Shown here: positions 1 to 12,910 of the stretch, piece after piece | Layout: each line of letters opens with the position of its first letter | Numbering within the stretch: the stretch's first letter is position 1 | From: Xiphophorus maculatus | Taxonomy: Eukaryota > Chordata > Actinopteri > Cyprinodontiformes > Poeciliidae | NCBI RefSeq assembly: GCF_002775205.1 | Contig: NC_036451.1 | Location: forward strand, 21,500,351 to 21,564,350 | Reading direction: 5' to 3' | DNA length: 64,000 nt | Made by a program: the position numbers and the translations under genes | Notes under the pieces: model-generated | Told to the model about the DNA's origin: nothing | The model's database searches: none | Seen by the model: only the letters and a program-made list of their open reading frames with translations

Positions 1-939
1 ACGCTTGCACTCACAGTGTTGAAGAAATATTTCAAATGATTTCAAAGTGAGTTTATGTGAAGGCATTTTTAGTGATAGTTTTATAGTGATAATGAAGAAA
101 AAAAGCTGTGATTTTCCAGTCAGATGGCAGAGCCCTTGTTTTAGCTGATTTAAACAACTTAAATCTCAAACTTAAAATGTTTATAGCCACTGTTATCATC
201 TTACTGCCTTAGAGATTACTGTAACACGCGTAACGTAACTACAACAGGTGCAGTTACTTTTAGATTGTAACAAGTACTGGCAAATGGAGTGCCTTTAATC
301 AAACATCGTCAACTTTTACACATTTTCTACAATGACAAAATGTGTGCGTAGTATTGTTTTTTTTTGTTTGTTTGTTTGTTTTTTGTTGTAGACCAAAGCA
401 AAGTAGTTACTAACAGTGGAATTAAATTCAACAGGGTTTTGAAAAACATTTCAAAAGATGGGGGAAAAAGTTTATTTTGCTTTACCTCGCAAGACTTGTA
501 TACACATTTAAAGAGCCTCAGTGTTAACTATTTGGTGCAAAAAAAGTGATTGAAAATCGATTTATTCACTGCATGTTTATGTCTGTTTGTATCAGGTTGA
601 GATAGAGCTGCACACGAAAGCGGCCCTTTAAACTATTCAGACTACCAACACAAAAGAGACGCAATTAAAACTGTCAGATGACCTATTACCCCGCGATAAT
701 AACTCAGAAATAGTCCAAATAGTTTGGATGTATTTTTTCGTCTTTCCCACTTTCTGTTTCCATTTATATCATAGGTTTGTGATGCATTTCTATCCTAAAG
801 AAAAAGATATAAAACTTCAGATATTTCACGAGATATTAACGTGTGGAAAAACCTCACGAAATCCTTACAATGGCCACCGACACCGTAAGAAAGACTTTCA
901 GTACTCAATTATGCCGCAATAACCTCGTGAGACCTTTTG
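1..939. other. Upstream intergenic sequence, no gene seen
   Basis: AT-rich sequence without a convincing exon. Open frames here are short and lack family resemblance or coding character. A T-rich stretch with a TTTG repeat lies near 357-384. Confidence 0.5.
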
Positions 940-1300
940 TTTGATGTGCATTTTTTATGTCTCCTTACTATTTAGGATTAGTATGACCTAATTTTAGTTG
1001 AAATTAAATTTTAGCTTTCTATGTGCTCTTGAACTATGTCAACACCAATGCCCTCATATGAGGACAATGGGTCTGTTTTTGCATATACATTTTCTCCTTG
1101 TCATTTGGGATCATAAGGACCCAATTAGCCTAAAAATGATATTTTAGCTTTCTACAATAAGTGGTTATCTCAAAACCCAATGTCCTCAGACGAGGACATT
1201 GGGCCTATCTGTGTGACGATAAGACCATTCAATCAATGTTATTATTTACATCTGTGTTTACAAAAATGTAATGTCCTCATATGAGGATGCAGGGTCTCAC
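940..1300. repeat. Three-copy tandem repeat of about 90-125 bp, each with a palindrome
   Basis: Three related blocks each end in a palindrome built on TCCTCATATGAGGA or a variant: about 1045-1071, 1176-1203 and 1269-1293. The first two also share the preceding words 'ttttagctttcta' and 'cctaattttag' or 'cccaattagcc'. The middle palindrome has the variant centre TCAGACGA. This looks like a short tandem array or a degenerate palindromic mobile element about 0.4 kb upstream of the plpp6 start codon. Confidence 0.6.
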
Positions 1301-1633
1301 TAATCAGTACATTATTGCGAGAGAACCTTTTGCGTTGCTTCGCAAAATGTAACGCAAAAGAAAATAAAAATTCCCATGTCCCATAAGGGGTTCCGTAGCG
1401 TAAGGTCCAACCAGAACAATGCAACAAACACAAAGAAGACTCAATTTCCCAGGGTCCTCTGCGTAAAGAGCAACAAATATGGCGGTTCGCTTCCAGGTAC
1501 CCGGACGTGACAGGAATTATCAACAGATGAGCTAAAGGAGCGAAAACCTTCGGAAAGCGGCTGACATTTTTCATTTATCGTTTTCGTATCATTTTTTCTT
1601 GAGTGGACGGGTTACTAAAGCATAGAAGAGGAA
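1301..1633 (+). promoter_or_regulatory. plpp6: plpp6 proximal promoter / 5' UTR region
   Basis: This is the interval between the palindromic repeats and the plpp6 ATG. I see no TATA box. GC content rises sharply near the ATG, and the CpG-rich stretch continues through exon 1 to about 2110, as expected of a housekeeping CpG-island promoter. The transcription start cannot be placed from sequence alone. Confidence 0.4.
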
Positions 1634-4600
1634 ATGCCTTCTCCAAAGGCTAAGAACGCCGGTCGCAGGGATGGCAGCCCGGTGCTCGGCAGTAACTTCG
1701 ACTTCGTGTCGCTGACCAAGCCGCTGAACCGCTCCTCCCCGCCGCACCTCCTCCAGCGACAGGGCTCCGACCCCACCACCGCTCGCCTCCGGGCCTCGGA
1801 GAGCCCCTCGCGTCGCCGAGGCTCCGGCTCCTCCACGGGCTCGGCGAGCGGTCAGGGGCCGCCTGAGGAAGACGGCATACGGCTCAACCCGTCCCTCATC
1901 GGCATCTCGCTCAGCTCCCTGCTCGCCATCGACCTTTGGCTGTCCAAGCGGCTCAGCGTGTGCGCCTGCGAGGACTCGTCGTGGGGCAGCGCTCGCCCCT
2001 TGATGAAGCTGATCGAGGTATCCGGACATGGCATCCCGTGGCTGGCAGGCGCTGCTTACTCCATGTACAAGAGCGACAGTGCTGCAGGACAGGAAGTCAT
2101 GCTCAACCTGCTCATGGGTAAATGCGCTCCGTCATGGGTTCATTATTGTAAATAACGCAATAACTGGACTCAGTTGAAGAAAGCAACTGGACTCACATGT
2201 AGAAAGCATAATAACCCTGCTTTGCTCTGCCTCCACATCTCGCATAATCCTCGCTATAAGTGACTGATGCTGCCTGTCGTGATCATAATGTTTTTCTTTA
2301 AATGTGGAAGCATCACCTGTCATTGTCACCGCTGACATAATATTCTGCAATATTTCATGGTGAACAACAGGGTAATACAAAACAACCAAATGTTTCTCTA
2401 ATCCCAAAGAAACAGAAATTTGCCAGATTTATTTATTTACATTACTTCAGATCTTGAGTTGGGATGCTATTCACCTTTGTGAAACACTTAAATAAGGGGG
2501 AAATAAATCAGTGCTTCATATAAGCGAAGATCCAACACGTACACCGGAAACAATTGGGTTTAAATGAGATTCTGATCACGGGAAGCATAACATTTCTAAA
2601 CCGCATAGGTCCTGATGAAACAAAGAATAAAACCACAAATATTAGAAAGAATGGAAATGATGAAAAGCAAGTAAAATCTACGTTTATTGAGTGGTGTTAA
2701 AATGAATTTGCAGAAAGTAGTATTCATCTAGTTCATTCATAGAGTTATAAAATCAAGATAGTTAAAATGAAAGTACTCATACTCTCTTGTACATACTGCT
2801 GTTGTCCATACTCATCCCCCTAAATGTTCTTGCAGCTTTACTTTGATTAGACCATGAGCAATAGAAACAAAGGTCAAATTAGGGACAGATTAATTTTATT
2901 TTTACTGAAGAGTTTTTGCTAAATTCTAAAACTTTCATTTTGTCCATGGCTTTTAAAGTTTGTAGAAAATCTAGATCACATTAGACCTCTAAAAAGAGAA
3001 AAATCTAATAATTTAGAACAAATGTAGCCAAGCATTTGAATGCATCACTTATGATGTGACGAGAAATACTTGTTTTCATTAGCATTTTTCTAGAATCTAT
3101 TCTTCTGAGGGGTTTCCCTGCAGATTTTGGCAGAGTTGCCCCGACGTTGCATGAATTTTTTAGCACTCTGTTGCTGGCGGACATAAATCCTCCCAAACAT
3201 CAGGCGCATCTTAACAGTTCCTCTAATCAGAGCTGATGGTTTTATTCCCTTTTACGTACTGGGAACATTTCTGCAGCATCATGGTCTAACATTAAAATGC
3301 GCTGTCGCCACATTAAGCGGTTGTCACATTGAACAATATTTACAGTCTGCGTTCGGTAACATGAGAAGTAGACGTCAGCTCGGTTCACATTCGGTTTACC
3401 CAGCAGACTAGGATGTGATTGTTGGTGTCAGATTATTTTAGAGGTTCACGCTTTGTTTTCGTCGACAGTTTTGATCTGACCGCGTTTTATTTCTCATCAT
3501 TTCTAAATAGCTTTTGCTCCAAATACCGATTTGGCAGTTTCAACTCGCATTTCACTAAGCGCGATTTACCGGCTTCTACTTGCAGAGTAGAAAATCTAAA
3601 GTTATGAAGTACAAAAACATCCCATTTGTTGGCACAAAATGATGCATGGTTTGTTCAAAACTGCCTTGTGGAAGTGGGCTCCAGGAATATGAAACTGTGA
3701 AAAGGCAAACTGACCTTTGAGAAACCTGTTAATGTTTGTGAGATTAACTTTAAAAATAAAAAACAGTGAATGGGTTTAAGAATACCGTACTCTAACTTTG
3801 CTCCTCCATTCATTAAAAACGGTCTAGTGAGCCATAAACTCTTGGAATAAACAGATTGACACCATTAGATTAAATCAACACTAACTTGCTAATTTGCTGA
3901 TCCTGTCATATTTTGGTCTGATTTAACACCAAATAAAGGTCATTATGACCCAACACTCTTCATTTGTGCAGCACAGGTTGATTTTAACCATCTTCTAAAT
4001 ATTTATATATTTTTTACATTTTACAATATAAAAATTATAGTATTTTTTAATTTAACCTGTTATATTTCTTAATTTTCCAAGCGGCCCCCATATAAGCACT
4101 TCTCGGTGGGATAACTAACCATGTTAAAATGTGCAGCCACCATTATTCCCATTTTCTTCTCTACTTCAACGTTTTAAGCTCGATGTTCACTGAACCTGTA
4201 CATCGTCGTGCATTGAGTTGGAGCTGCAACAGAGCCGGCTGTGTTTCTGGTATTGTTGCATGTATGGAGAGTTGCAGGCTGCACCAGTCTCTCACACTGT
4301 GTGGACTTATTAGGACACTTGGAGTAAAGCCATTGGGCAATGTTATTAGTAGCACATGTAATTTTAGTTTTAGGTCAAGTCTGTGTTGGGAAACTTGATT
4401 CCAGGAGGACTGAGGAGGTGGCGCTCTGAGGTTTAATCATGTCGCATGTTTCTGATGAGGTACTACAGTCTCTTCTGAGGGTCAATAAGCATTTACAGAG
4501 TCTGGAAACTTGATTAATAAACTTGGAGTGAAAAATTGTGTGTTGTCAGATTTGAGCAAATGTCTGAGACTCGGGCACTTTCTTCACACCGCCACCAGAT

Positions 4601-5561
4601 GGCGCCAAGACAATGATGTCTGAATGACTGGAGTTTGATGGGTTTCACTAATCTTGTTATCGTGCAATCTATGTGGAGTAGGGCTGAAACAATTAATTGT
4701 GAACTAATTTAGTAAATTATTAATCGTTAACTTGAGTATACAGACTCAAAAAATGGCCACTGGATGAAAAAACAACATATTCAGCGCAGTAATTAAGCCA
4801 AAACTGTAGAAAATTATATGTTTTGCATCTAAGATAAAAACACCTTTGTCTGTAAATATGTTCTACACAGAACTCTTTAAGTTTAAGCTTCACCCGGTTT
4901 AGATTTACTAAAGGAATGCTATGGAGTTTAGGTAATGAAATGCTAATTTTCTTATTTCAAAAAGCAATTGAAGTATTTGATTCTTTGCATCTTTTAATGT
5001 TTCTCTAACACTATTAAAAAGGCTTATTGAGTTAAACAACATATCTGTAGGCTGTGCCACTTTTTTATCCAGCTAATTGTCAGAATAATTGATGGCTTAA
5101 AATAATTGTTAGTAATGTAGAGGTAGTCCTCCTGTTTGTGGTGCAGCGTTGTGATGTTCTTCCATGTCTGCTTCTTCTTCTTCTCTCCCACAGGCCTTCT
5201 GCTGGACCTCATCCTGGTCGGCGCGGTCAAAGCGGTGGTGCGTCGGCGCCGGCCGGCTCATAACCAAATGGACATGTTTGCCACCTTCTCCGTGGACCGC
5301 TACTCCTTCCCCTCCGGCCACGCCACCCGAGCCGCCATGTGCGGCCGCTTCCTGCTGGCCCACCTGGTGCTGGCTGCGCCGCTCAGGGTCCTGGTCTTGC
5401 TGTGGGTGGGCCTGGTGGGGCTCAGCCGGGTGCTGCTGGGCAGGCACCATGTTACCGATGTGCTGTTTGGGTTTTGGATGGGGTACTGCCAGTACAAACT
5501 GGTGGAGATACTGTGGCTCTCTCCTGAAACTCTACAGGGGCTGCTCGGGCATTTAGCTTAA
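1634..5561 (+). CDS. plpp6: Phospholipid phosphatase 6 (presqualene diphosphate phosphatase), two exons
   Basis: Join 1634-2117 and 5194-5561: 852 nt, 283 residues, close to the usual PLPP6 length of about 295. The enzyme is a PAP2-type membrane phosphatase that removes phosphate from presqualene diphosphate and other isoprenoid or lipid phosphates, in the ER or nuclear envelope. All three PAP2 motifs are visible: KAVVRRRRP (174-182), PSGH (201-204) and [12 protein letters not shown] (239-250), with H204 and H246 as catalytic histidines. The first ~100 residues are polar and Ser/Arg-rich, as in the family; hydrophobic segments follow. The donor at 2118 (GTAAAT) and acceptor at 5193 (CCCACAG) join codon G162 in frame. 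The ATG lies at the start of the CpG island. The intron is notable because I recall mammalian PLPP6 as intronless. Identification is secure. Confidence 0.95.
2118..5193 (+). other. plpp6 intron 1
   Basis: About 3.1 kb of AT-rich intron bounded by GTAAAT and CCCACAG. I see no internal gene. The last 0.5 kb holds a degenerate hAT-like repeat, listed separately. Confidence 0.8.
4679..5120. mobile_element. Degenerate hAT-like nonautonomous element
   Basis: The left end 'agggctgaaacaattaattg' and right-end words such as 'ataattgatggcttaaaata' resemble the common fish hAT family whose ends read roughly AGGGCTGCAACGATTAATCG. The match is from memory and degraded. It sits in the plpp6 intron. Confidence 0.4.
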
Positions 5562-8500
5562 ATTTAGAGACTGAGAGGAAGAGAGGGGGTGCGAAATGGT
5601 TTTGCTTTAAGGGCCTCTGCACATTTTTTATTTTCATTTCTCTGCTCTAAAATTATTTTCATTGGGGTAGACTCAGGAGAAGAGTTCCCCAAAGTACTGC
5701 TTTCTGCTACTTTACAGACATTCAGTCTGGTTCTTACCTTTCATTTGGGTTTGTAGGTAGGAAGCATCTACTAAACATCAACAACATTATGAAACAAACC
5801 TAACACTGCGCAGGTCTGTTTTATGTCGCTAATATGTTTGTAATCAAGCAAAACATGGGTTGAGTCTTCTGAGGGGTCCTGAAGCTGGCCTCTGTTTGGA
5901 TGAGCAGCTCAGATTATCAAGACGGGTCTCACAGACGCTCCGTCACGTTCAGATCTTTGGAGTTTGGCACTCGGGTCCTCTGGGTCCAGATAAATGCCAG
6001 GATCCAAATATCTCTGCAGATCATCGTCAGCGTTAATCACAATGTTGATACCGATTATTTCAAGGGATTAAAGACCAAATTGGAGGAGACTCTGCTTAGC
6101 ACTTTAGCTAACTCAACTTTCCTGTTCACCAGGATACACACGGTGACTAAATACATTTCTAGGACCAAGTTGTGCTTATGTCTTTAAAAAAAATCACATG
6201 ATCAAGATAGTTGTTATTTTCCATTAGTTAATGCAGAGGCAAGCGAACATAAGAAGTAGTTTTGAGTTCCGATCCATAAGATGCACTAAAAAATAAAACT
6301 AATGCATGTTTAGATGTTTTTCTACTACTGTGGATAAGTCACTGTTGTTAAAGTAAGATTTGTAAAGTTGTTTCAAACATGTGGGTTGGCTGGACCATGT
6401 GATACATTACCAGGAGTTCATCAGTAATAAGATCAGCCATATGGTGTCCTCCTCCTCCTTATTCTCAGCGCACATAGATGATCTAGTCATTAACGTCTAA
6501 GATTTCATATTCAGCCCATCACATTCAGAGTAAACCCAATTAGCTTCTTATAATCAATATTGTCATCATGTTTACACTTTTTCTGACTGATAATCTGTTC
6601 TGTTGAATTGCATCGACCTGGTTTCCCTGCTCTACCAGATCAGATCTGACCACTGAGGGGATATTTTAAGGATTTGGGAGTCAAATGTTGAGTGTTTACA
6701 CTTGATCCTTTTGGCCATGTTTGCTTGCATCTGTGGATTTTGCTTCACCCAGCAGCAGCAATCATAAAGTTCTGGTTCACTAAGCCATATAAATATCAGC
6801 GGGAACATGTATAAGTTTTCAAATCTTCTACTTGATATACTCTAGCACTTAAAATCAGTCATCCGTCACAGCGCCTCCCTGCTTTGGGTGTCAGTTTTTT
6901 ATTTCACTAGATTATTTCCTTTTTAAGTACTGTTTTTAATAATTTATGATTAATGAGGGACAAATTCTCATCTGAATTTCCAACATTTAAAGAAAATCTC
7001 TGAAGAATATGCAATTAGATAAAAGCTAAACTGTTGTTTTTAAGGACTCTTAAATGAAACATTTGCAAAAATAATCGAAAAAAAAAGAGAGAATTGTTAA
7101 CCGTAAAGTCAAAATTTCTGAGAGACTGTCTAAGCATATTGTTTGTTTAGATAATCAGCTAACGCTGCTACCTTTCCACTCTGCACAGAGAACAGTTTCA
7201 GGCTTTCTACACTGTAAAGGACATGTTGCATCGTCATGGCTACCTCCTCAATACCAACATATTCACTGATCAATAATTACAGAACATCTTTAGCTGTAGA
7301 GAAACTAAAGACAAAAATCATAGATGTGCTGTTTTATTATTATTATTATTATTATATAAAAGTTTACATGTGTGATGCATGGAGTACGGTTCATTTTCTC
7401 CTCAATGTCAAACAATCAAATCAACAGAACAAATAGATGCTTTAGTGACAAAAACAACAAAAGTCAGACAAAGGCTGAGGTTTCAGTGAAGATGTGCTAC
7501 TTTCCTTTTTTCATACGAAAACTAGCAGAAAATGAACTACTTCCTCTACTGCAGGTGTGTCAAGCCTGTGCTCCCGGTTCACACTGCGAAAACAATCCTT
7601 GAAAGGTGTCAAGAACTTAGTTTTGTGCTCTAATGATCCGGTATATGGCCTGAAAGTTCATAGAGGTCAGCAGGTGGTGTACAGTTTTGTAACTTTCTTT
7701 ACCACGTAGAGTAATAAAAACTTAAACATATCTGCCTGTCTGTGCAGCATGCCAAATAGAATTAGCCTAACCAAGAACATTTTCCAGCTTCGCTGGAGCT
7801 GATGTATGCTATATAGTGTCAAACACATTTTCATGACTGTGACAAAAACCGAACTAAATCTTATTTCTCTTCTGCAAACTAGCAAAAGTTGCCTTTCTTG
7901 TGAATGTGCTGCTGATCTTTGTTTTAAAATCCCTCATCATTTCTTTCTAAGATCTCTAAAGGCAATAACCTGCAAATGGGCCAGACTGACATCCAGGTGT
8001 CTAAACATGATGAGTCTTCCTTTAGACTTAAGCTATTATTTCACAGCGTGTGTTTGAGTGTGCATGGTTAGGAGTTAATTTTTTTATCATCATATGATTG
8101 CACTTAATATTTACATAAAAAAAGAGCACTTCTGCAAATCGTCAATGCGTTGTAGTGACGTCATCGGTGGAGATGACTCAACAAATATGTGTGTTTAATA
8201 GCAACATGGGGTCACGGAGGCTGAGGACCCTGGTTTGAGGTGTGTGAAGCTCTGGTTAGCCGTAGTGGCTTCTTCCTGGCTTGAGCAGATCCAGACGCTC
8301 CATTCGACAAACTTTTCCATCGGCGACTGTTTGGTTGACGCGTGTCAGACTGTGCCCTCTTTCTGCAGCAACGGACCAACAGTCTTCCCAGTACGTGGCG
8401 ACTTTCCAGATTTCAGCGTCCTTTGCTGTTGCAAATCACAATATGCTGAATAGCACATTTATGACCAAATTTGTTTTATGGTTGTCCTACTGTGAAGAAT

Positions 8501-9600
8501 ATGAATATGACTTTAACCTAAGAGAAGCAAAGTAAAATAAGTTGCTACACTGTTAATATGTGAGTGGTGGATAGATTTTGCACTCATCAGCTGTTTTCGG
8601 TTTTGCTTACTGAAAACCAATATACTGTATTGAAGCTTTATCTTGAAGTGCTCAGATATATGTTGGTGTGATTGCATTGTGTCGTGTCAGTACATTTGCT
8701 TCTGCTGTTAAATATGTTAAAGATTTTTAATTAAATGGGGGACGCAATTGAAACCGCCTACCGTCATTTCTGATGCATGTGTGTGACGAATGATTGGAAA
8801 AATCGACTTTATTTTTCAGCTCATAAAGATTTTGGTTTACCCAAATGAGCATGATCAGCGATGTTCATTCCATGTATCATTTCAGGACAAGATGTTTTTA
8901 ATTATGCACTAAACACCAGCTTTAATAACGGAGTTCATCATGGTTAGGTTGGGTCAAACACTTTTTACATGAGAGCAGTTCATAAATACTACTGCTACAT
9001 AATTGGTGGTGAAATATTTTCATCCGTGAATCAAGATAATACCAACAAGTCACTCAATTAAGCTAAAAGTTGAAAAGAAACCAAGATGTTGAATGAAGAG
9101 ATTCAAGATGTTCAAACTATAGATTTGAAGAACAACGGCACATTTTAGAAGTGGAGAGTCTTAATGCAAACACACAGCAAACTCTTCAAATTTTCATTTG
9201 AAAAAAAAAAAAACGTATCAATTTCCTTCTAATTCACGTGAATGAAATGAAATAAAAGTTAAACTAAATCATCTGAATGCACTAGTCTTCAAGGGAATGT
9301 AAGTCACAACAAACGAGAAGGCCCCTCAATATACTGTAGAAAATGCTTTCAATATTTCAGTAGATTGAAGCTGGACATTGTGCATAAAAAAAATAAAAAA
9401 TCATAATACAATCATGCAGATGGCGTGTGCAGTGAATGCCACTCGTTCACCCGCCAGCCGTCTCCCACCACTTGATTGGAACGCAATCTGGACTTTAGTC
9501 GAAGAAAAACCTCACTGATTTGGGTAAACATTGCTCACGCCAATAAAAGCCTTTTTGGGCAATTGGGTCAGAAAAAAACCCCAATGAGGCTCTGCGATGG
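5562..9600. other. plpp6 3' UTR and intergenic sequence
   Basis: No convincing coding exon. plpp6 may have a long 3' UTR: possible polyadenylation signals are AATAAA near 6292 and ATTAAA near 8727. A (TTA)n microsatellite lies at about 7331-7356. Open frames of 60-95 codons here show no family resemblance. Confidence 0.5.
7331..7356. repeat. (TTA)n microsatellite
   Basis: About seven uninterrupted TTA/ATT units. Confidence 0.9.
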
Positions 9601-9610
9601 TTCCTTTGTG

Positions 9611-9680
9611 TATAAAAGACTGCACTTCAGGTGATGCTCCTCCAAACTGGTCAGAACAGCGGCACACAAGGATCATCACG
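9611..9680 (+). promoter_or_regulatory. TATA box and noncoding exon 1 of FMO-A
   Basis: TATAAAAG at 9611-9618 is followed about 62 bp later by a strong splice donor (GTAAGA at 9681). The layout repeats at FMO-B, whose first exon also ends with the word CACACAAG before its donor; here the same word is at 9663-9670, with ten more bases before the donor. FMO genes usually have a noncoding first exon with the ATG in exon 2, so this is read as the FMO-A promoter and leader exon, kept although the gene body is dead. Confidence 0.6.
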
Positions 9681-10849
9681 GTAAGAAAAGGCACACTAGA
9701 TCTCTGTCCATTTTATAGGTAAACCATTTGTCAGGTCTAAATACCTATTAAACAAAACACAGGAAAGACAAGAGAGTTAAATTCTTTTTGCACTCGCGAG
9801 GAGAACGGACAGAGATGTGCTTTCAGTTACAAATCTCCTACCGCTCTGAAACACATCTTTCCGCTCCTCTCTTTTTATTACTCTTCAGAAACCCTCGTAC
9901 ATTGGGCGCTTGCAACTTCTCAAAGGGAGGGGCAAAAACAATTTATCACATAGTTGCAGCGCTAATGACTTTTACTATTTAGACACATGTTATCTACAAT
10001 CTAAATCCTTCTTGCTCCAGTCGAGTACCAGACACGGCCGGCGTTGAGTAAAACAAGTTGTATATCACACAGGAGAGCAGAGTTTATTGCTGGGCAATAA
10101 ACTCTGCTAGAAGAGTTGTCTCCGCTATCTCCCAGGCTTTGCTGATGGCATCTCAAGGAAGTCACAGGAAGGAATCATAATTATTCAACACACAGAGACA
10201 TTACTTAGAATAGAGGAAAAAGAGAAAAAGCATATAATTAAACATTATCTAAATGTTACTACAAAGCTACATGATACAACGAATATTTGATAATTACTAA
10301 AAATACAATTTATCCAACACCATTACAGTCCATGTGTGGTTTAATAAGATGAAACTAAAGGGCTCAAGGAGTTTGCATGGGCCGTTTGATTAGTGTTCAC
10401 TCTTTGAAATGATCTAATCAAAAATAAAGACAACAATCCAATGCTTTCAATGAATTGTAAGATTGCCTTTGCCCTGATTTGTACTTCTAAGAACCGAGAA
10501 GATTTTATGACGGAACATAAAAGCAAAAGCTGATAAGAATATGATGCAGACAGCAGCTGAACTATTAATTACTTTGGGTGCAAGTAGGCAGATAGTGAAA
10601 TACTGCAAAGGTGTGCTTTTGGTTTAAAATGTCAATAAAGCATTTACAGAAAGTTGACTTATGTAAAGTAAGGACACTAGTTGACACAAGGGGAGGAAAG
10701 TTGGGGGAAAAAGGTTTCAGCAAAGTTGCTATAAACACATTGAGAAATGGGGAAGAGGAAAAGGAAATGAAAACTTTAACAATGGAATTGCTCAACTAAA
10801 ACTGCACATATGGTTGCTAAAATTGAGTTTATTTTCTGTCCTGTTGCAG
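9681..10849 (+). other. FMO-A intron 1
   Basis: Intron from donor GTAAGA to acceptor CTGTTGCAG at 10849. No other feature recognised. Confidence 0.55.
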
Positions 10850-12910
10850 CTCCTTCATGGTGCAGAGTCGCATTGATCGGGGCGGGCCCCTCGGGTCTCA
10901 CCAGCGTCAAGGCTTGCCTGGATGAGGGCCTGGAGCCCACCTGCTTCAAAAGCAGCAATGACATAGGAGGACTCTGGATGTTCAAGGCAAGACGCCATCT
11001 TTAGTTGAATTTCCCTATGTTTAGTCAGCAAGTACAACCTCGAGAAAGCATTCACATTCCCGGATGTTTTACACATTTTTCACATTATGACTATGAACTT
11101 CATTGTACTTTATTGGGGTTTGATTTTCCGGACCAATACAAAAAGGTGGACAATGGTAAAGTGTTTCTTGAGATTTTGTTCCAGACCTGATCCAGACCTT
11201 TTAGGTTGGTATTTTTATAAATTTATTATGTGGAAGCCTCTTAGTTTTGCCATGTAATTAGATCCATCCAGATTCCCTTCTGGACCTGGGATGCTCCTGC
11301 AGAAGAAAAGCAGCCCTCTTTTTTAACAGTGGTTTTCTTCTTCCTAGTCTCTTTTCCTGCACAGTGTTTTTTTTTTTTGTGCAGGAAGTGCCTGAGCCAA
11401 GCAGGGCCAGCATCTACCGCTCTCTCACCATCAATATTTCCAAGGAGATAATGTGCTACAGTGACTTCCCCATCCCTGCTGATTACCCAAACTCTAAGAT
11501 CTTGAAATACTTCAGGATGTACGCAGAGCACTTTAAAATACTGCAATACATTAGTTTCCAGGTAACATAAAACAACCCAATTCTTAAGAAACCTTTATTG
11601 GTCAAAATCTGTGCTGCCAAGCCTGTTTTGATAACTTCTGGGTATTTTGCTTTTTCAGACCTCAGTAAAGAAAGTCACACAAAGACCAGACTTTTCTCGC
11701 ACCGGTCAGTGGGAGGTGGTGAGAGACCAAAGATGGACTGGAGGAGAGGCACATCTTTGATGCAGTCATGTGCTGCTCCGGTCATTACACCTACCCTAAC
11801 CTGCTACTTAAAGACTTTCCAGGTATGTCTTGGTCTTGTGTTGTTTAGTTTGCACGTATAGTTGGAAAATTCATAGCAAAACGATCATGACGGATTTTCC
11901 AAAACCCAAGAAGCGATTGTAGCCCTTAATACTTGTTGCAGGAATAGAGACGTTTGAAGGAAAATACCTCCACAGCTGGGACTAGAAGGGACCTGAGGAC
12001 ATGCACGGGAAGAGAGTGGTGGTCATCGGCATCGGCAACTCAGGAGGAGACATCGCCGTGGAGGGCAGCAGAGTAGCAGAGCAGGTTCTTGTTCTCTTTG
12101 TTTTGTCTTTTTTGAGTTAACATATTTCTGTTACTTGAAGGAATGTTAATTAGTATATGTTCTGCTGCCCAGGTGTATATGAGCACCCGTCGCGGCGCCT
12201 GTTGTGATCCATCAGGTTTCAGATATTGGCTGTCCGGTGGACATGATGTACAACACAAGGTTCATCCACATCCTGTTCCAGCTGCTGCCCATCATCTTCT
12301 TCACCTGGTTTGAAGAGAAGAAACTCAACGCCGTGTACGGCCACACAACATTCGCCCTCAAGCCCAAACACAGGTGGGTTCTCTCCTGAAAATACACAAT
12401 GCCGAGCAAAAGCATTTGGAAGTCTATTATGTTTTGTCATGCTACAACCACAAAGAAAGATCAAGTTTTTGATGGTCTAGGTCTTAAAATCTAGTCATCA
12501 AAAGCCGGCGTCCTGCAACTGAGAAACATCTTAAAGTTGCAAGACATCAACCCTGAAGGACTGAAGTTGAAGATCCCTAGTCTTTTGAATAAAATCCCAT
12601 CAAACTCACTGATGTTTATGGAAAACGTGTAGAAATGTTCAAGGCAAGATTAATTAGATTTCTGGATCTCTTTACTGGTTAGTCACTTTGGTGATGTGCA
12701 TCTTCCCTTTGATCGATCATTATCTCATCATCTCTCCTAAATCCTGTGTTCCTCTCTCTTTCCTGCCTCCACAGGCTCTTCAGTCAGATACCAGTGATCA
12801 ATGACGATCTGCCTCTAAAGATTCTTTCAGGATCCATTATCATCAAACCGAATGTAAAGGGAATTTGTGGCTCTCCTGTGGTGTTTGACGATGGGAGCAT
12901 GGTCAAACAC
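10850..12910 (+). pseudogene. FMO-A: decayed, truncated flavin-containing monooxygenase
   Basis: Seven FMO exons align with FMO-B: 10850-10986, 11385-11561, 11659-11822, 11942-12084, 12173-12373 and 12775-12910, plus the noncoding exon 1 at about 9635-9680. The FAD motif GAGPSG is still readable. Lesions: a 2-bp deletion just after the ATG (10857) throws the start out of frame; a 12-bp in-frame deletion in exon 3 removes YMHH; a 2-bp deletion in exon 4 follows EVV; TAG at 11983-11985 replaces the Tyr of the FMO signature FxGxxxHxxxY; a 1-bp insertion shifts exon 6. After 12910 the expected donor reads TG instead of GT, and the exons for the C-terminal third are missing. The NADPH motif GIGNSGGD survives in exon 5. 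It shares a GC donor at 10987 with FMO-B, so the two are close paralogs. It is almost certainly non-functional. Confidence 0.9.
11041..11195. mobile_element. Tc1-like element fragment in FMO-A intron 2
   Basis: The run 'attcacattcccggatg ... tttattggggtttga' resembles the terminal part of the old Tc1-like family whose copies begin AGTATTCACACCC and contain TTTATTGGGATTTTATG. The same family fills the intron at 28864-30045. A second scrap with 'gtcatgctacaaccaca' lies near 12436. Confidence 0.5.

Noticed and set aside
1242-2034. Several open frames on the - strand over plpp6 exon 1
   Set aside because: They are antisense shadows of a GC-rich coding exon, with no family resemblance.
5109-5556. 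Alternative frames over plpp6 exon 2, up to 130 codons
   Set aside because: Only the frame with the PSGH and SR...H...D motifs continues exon 1 in phase.
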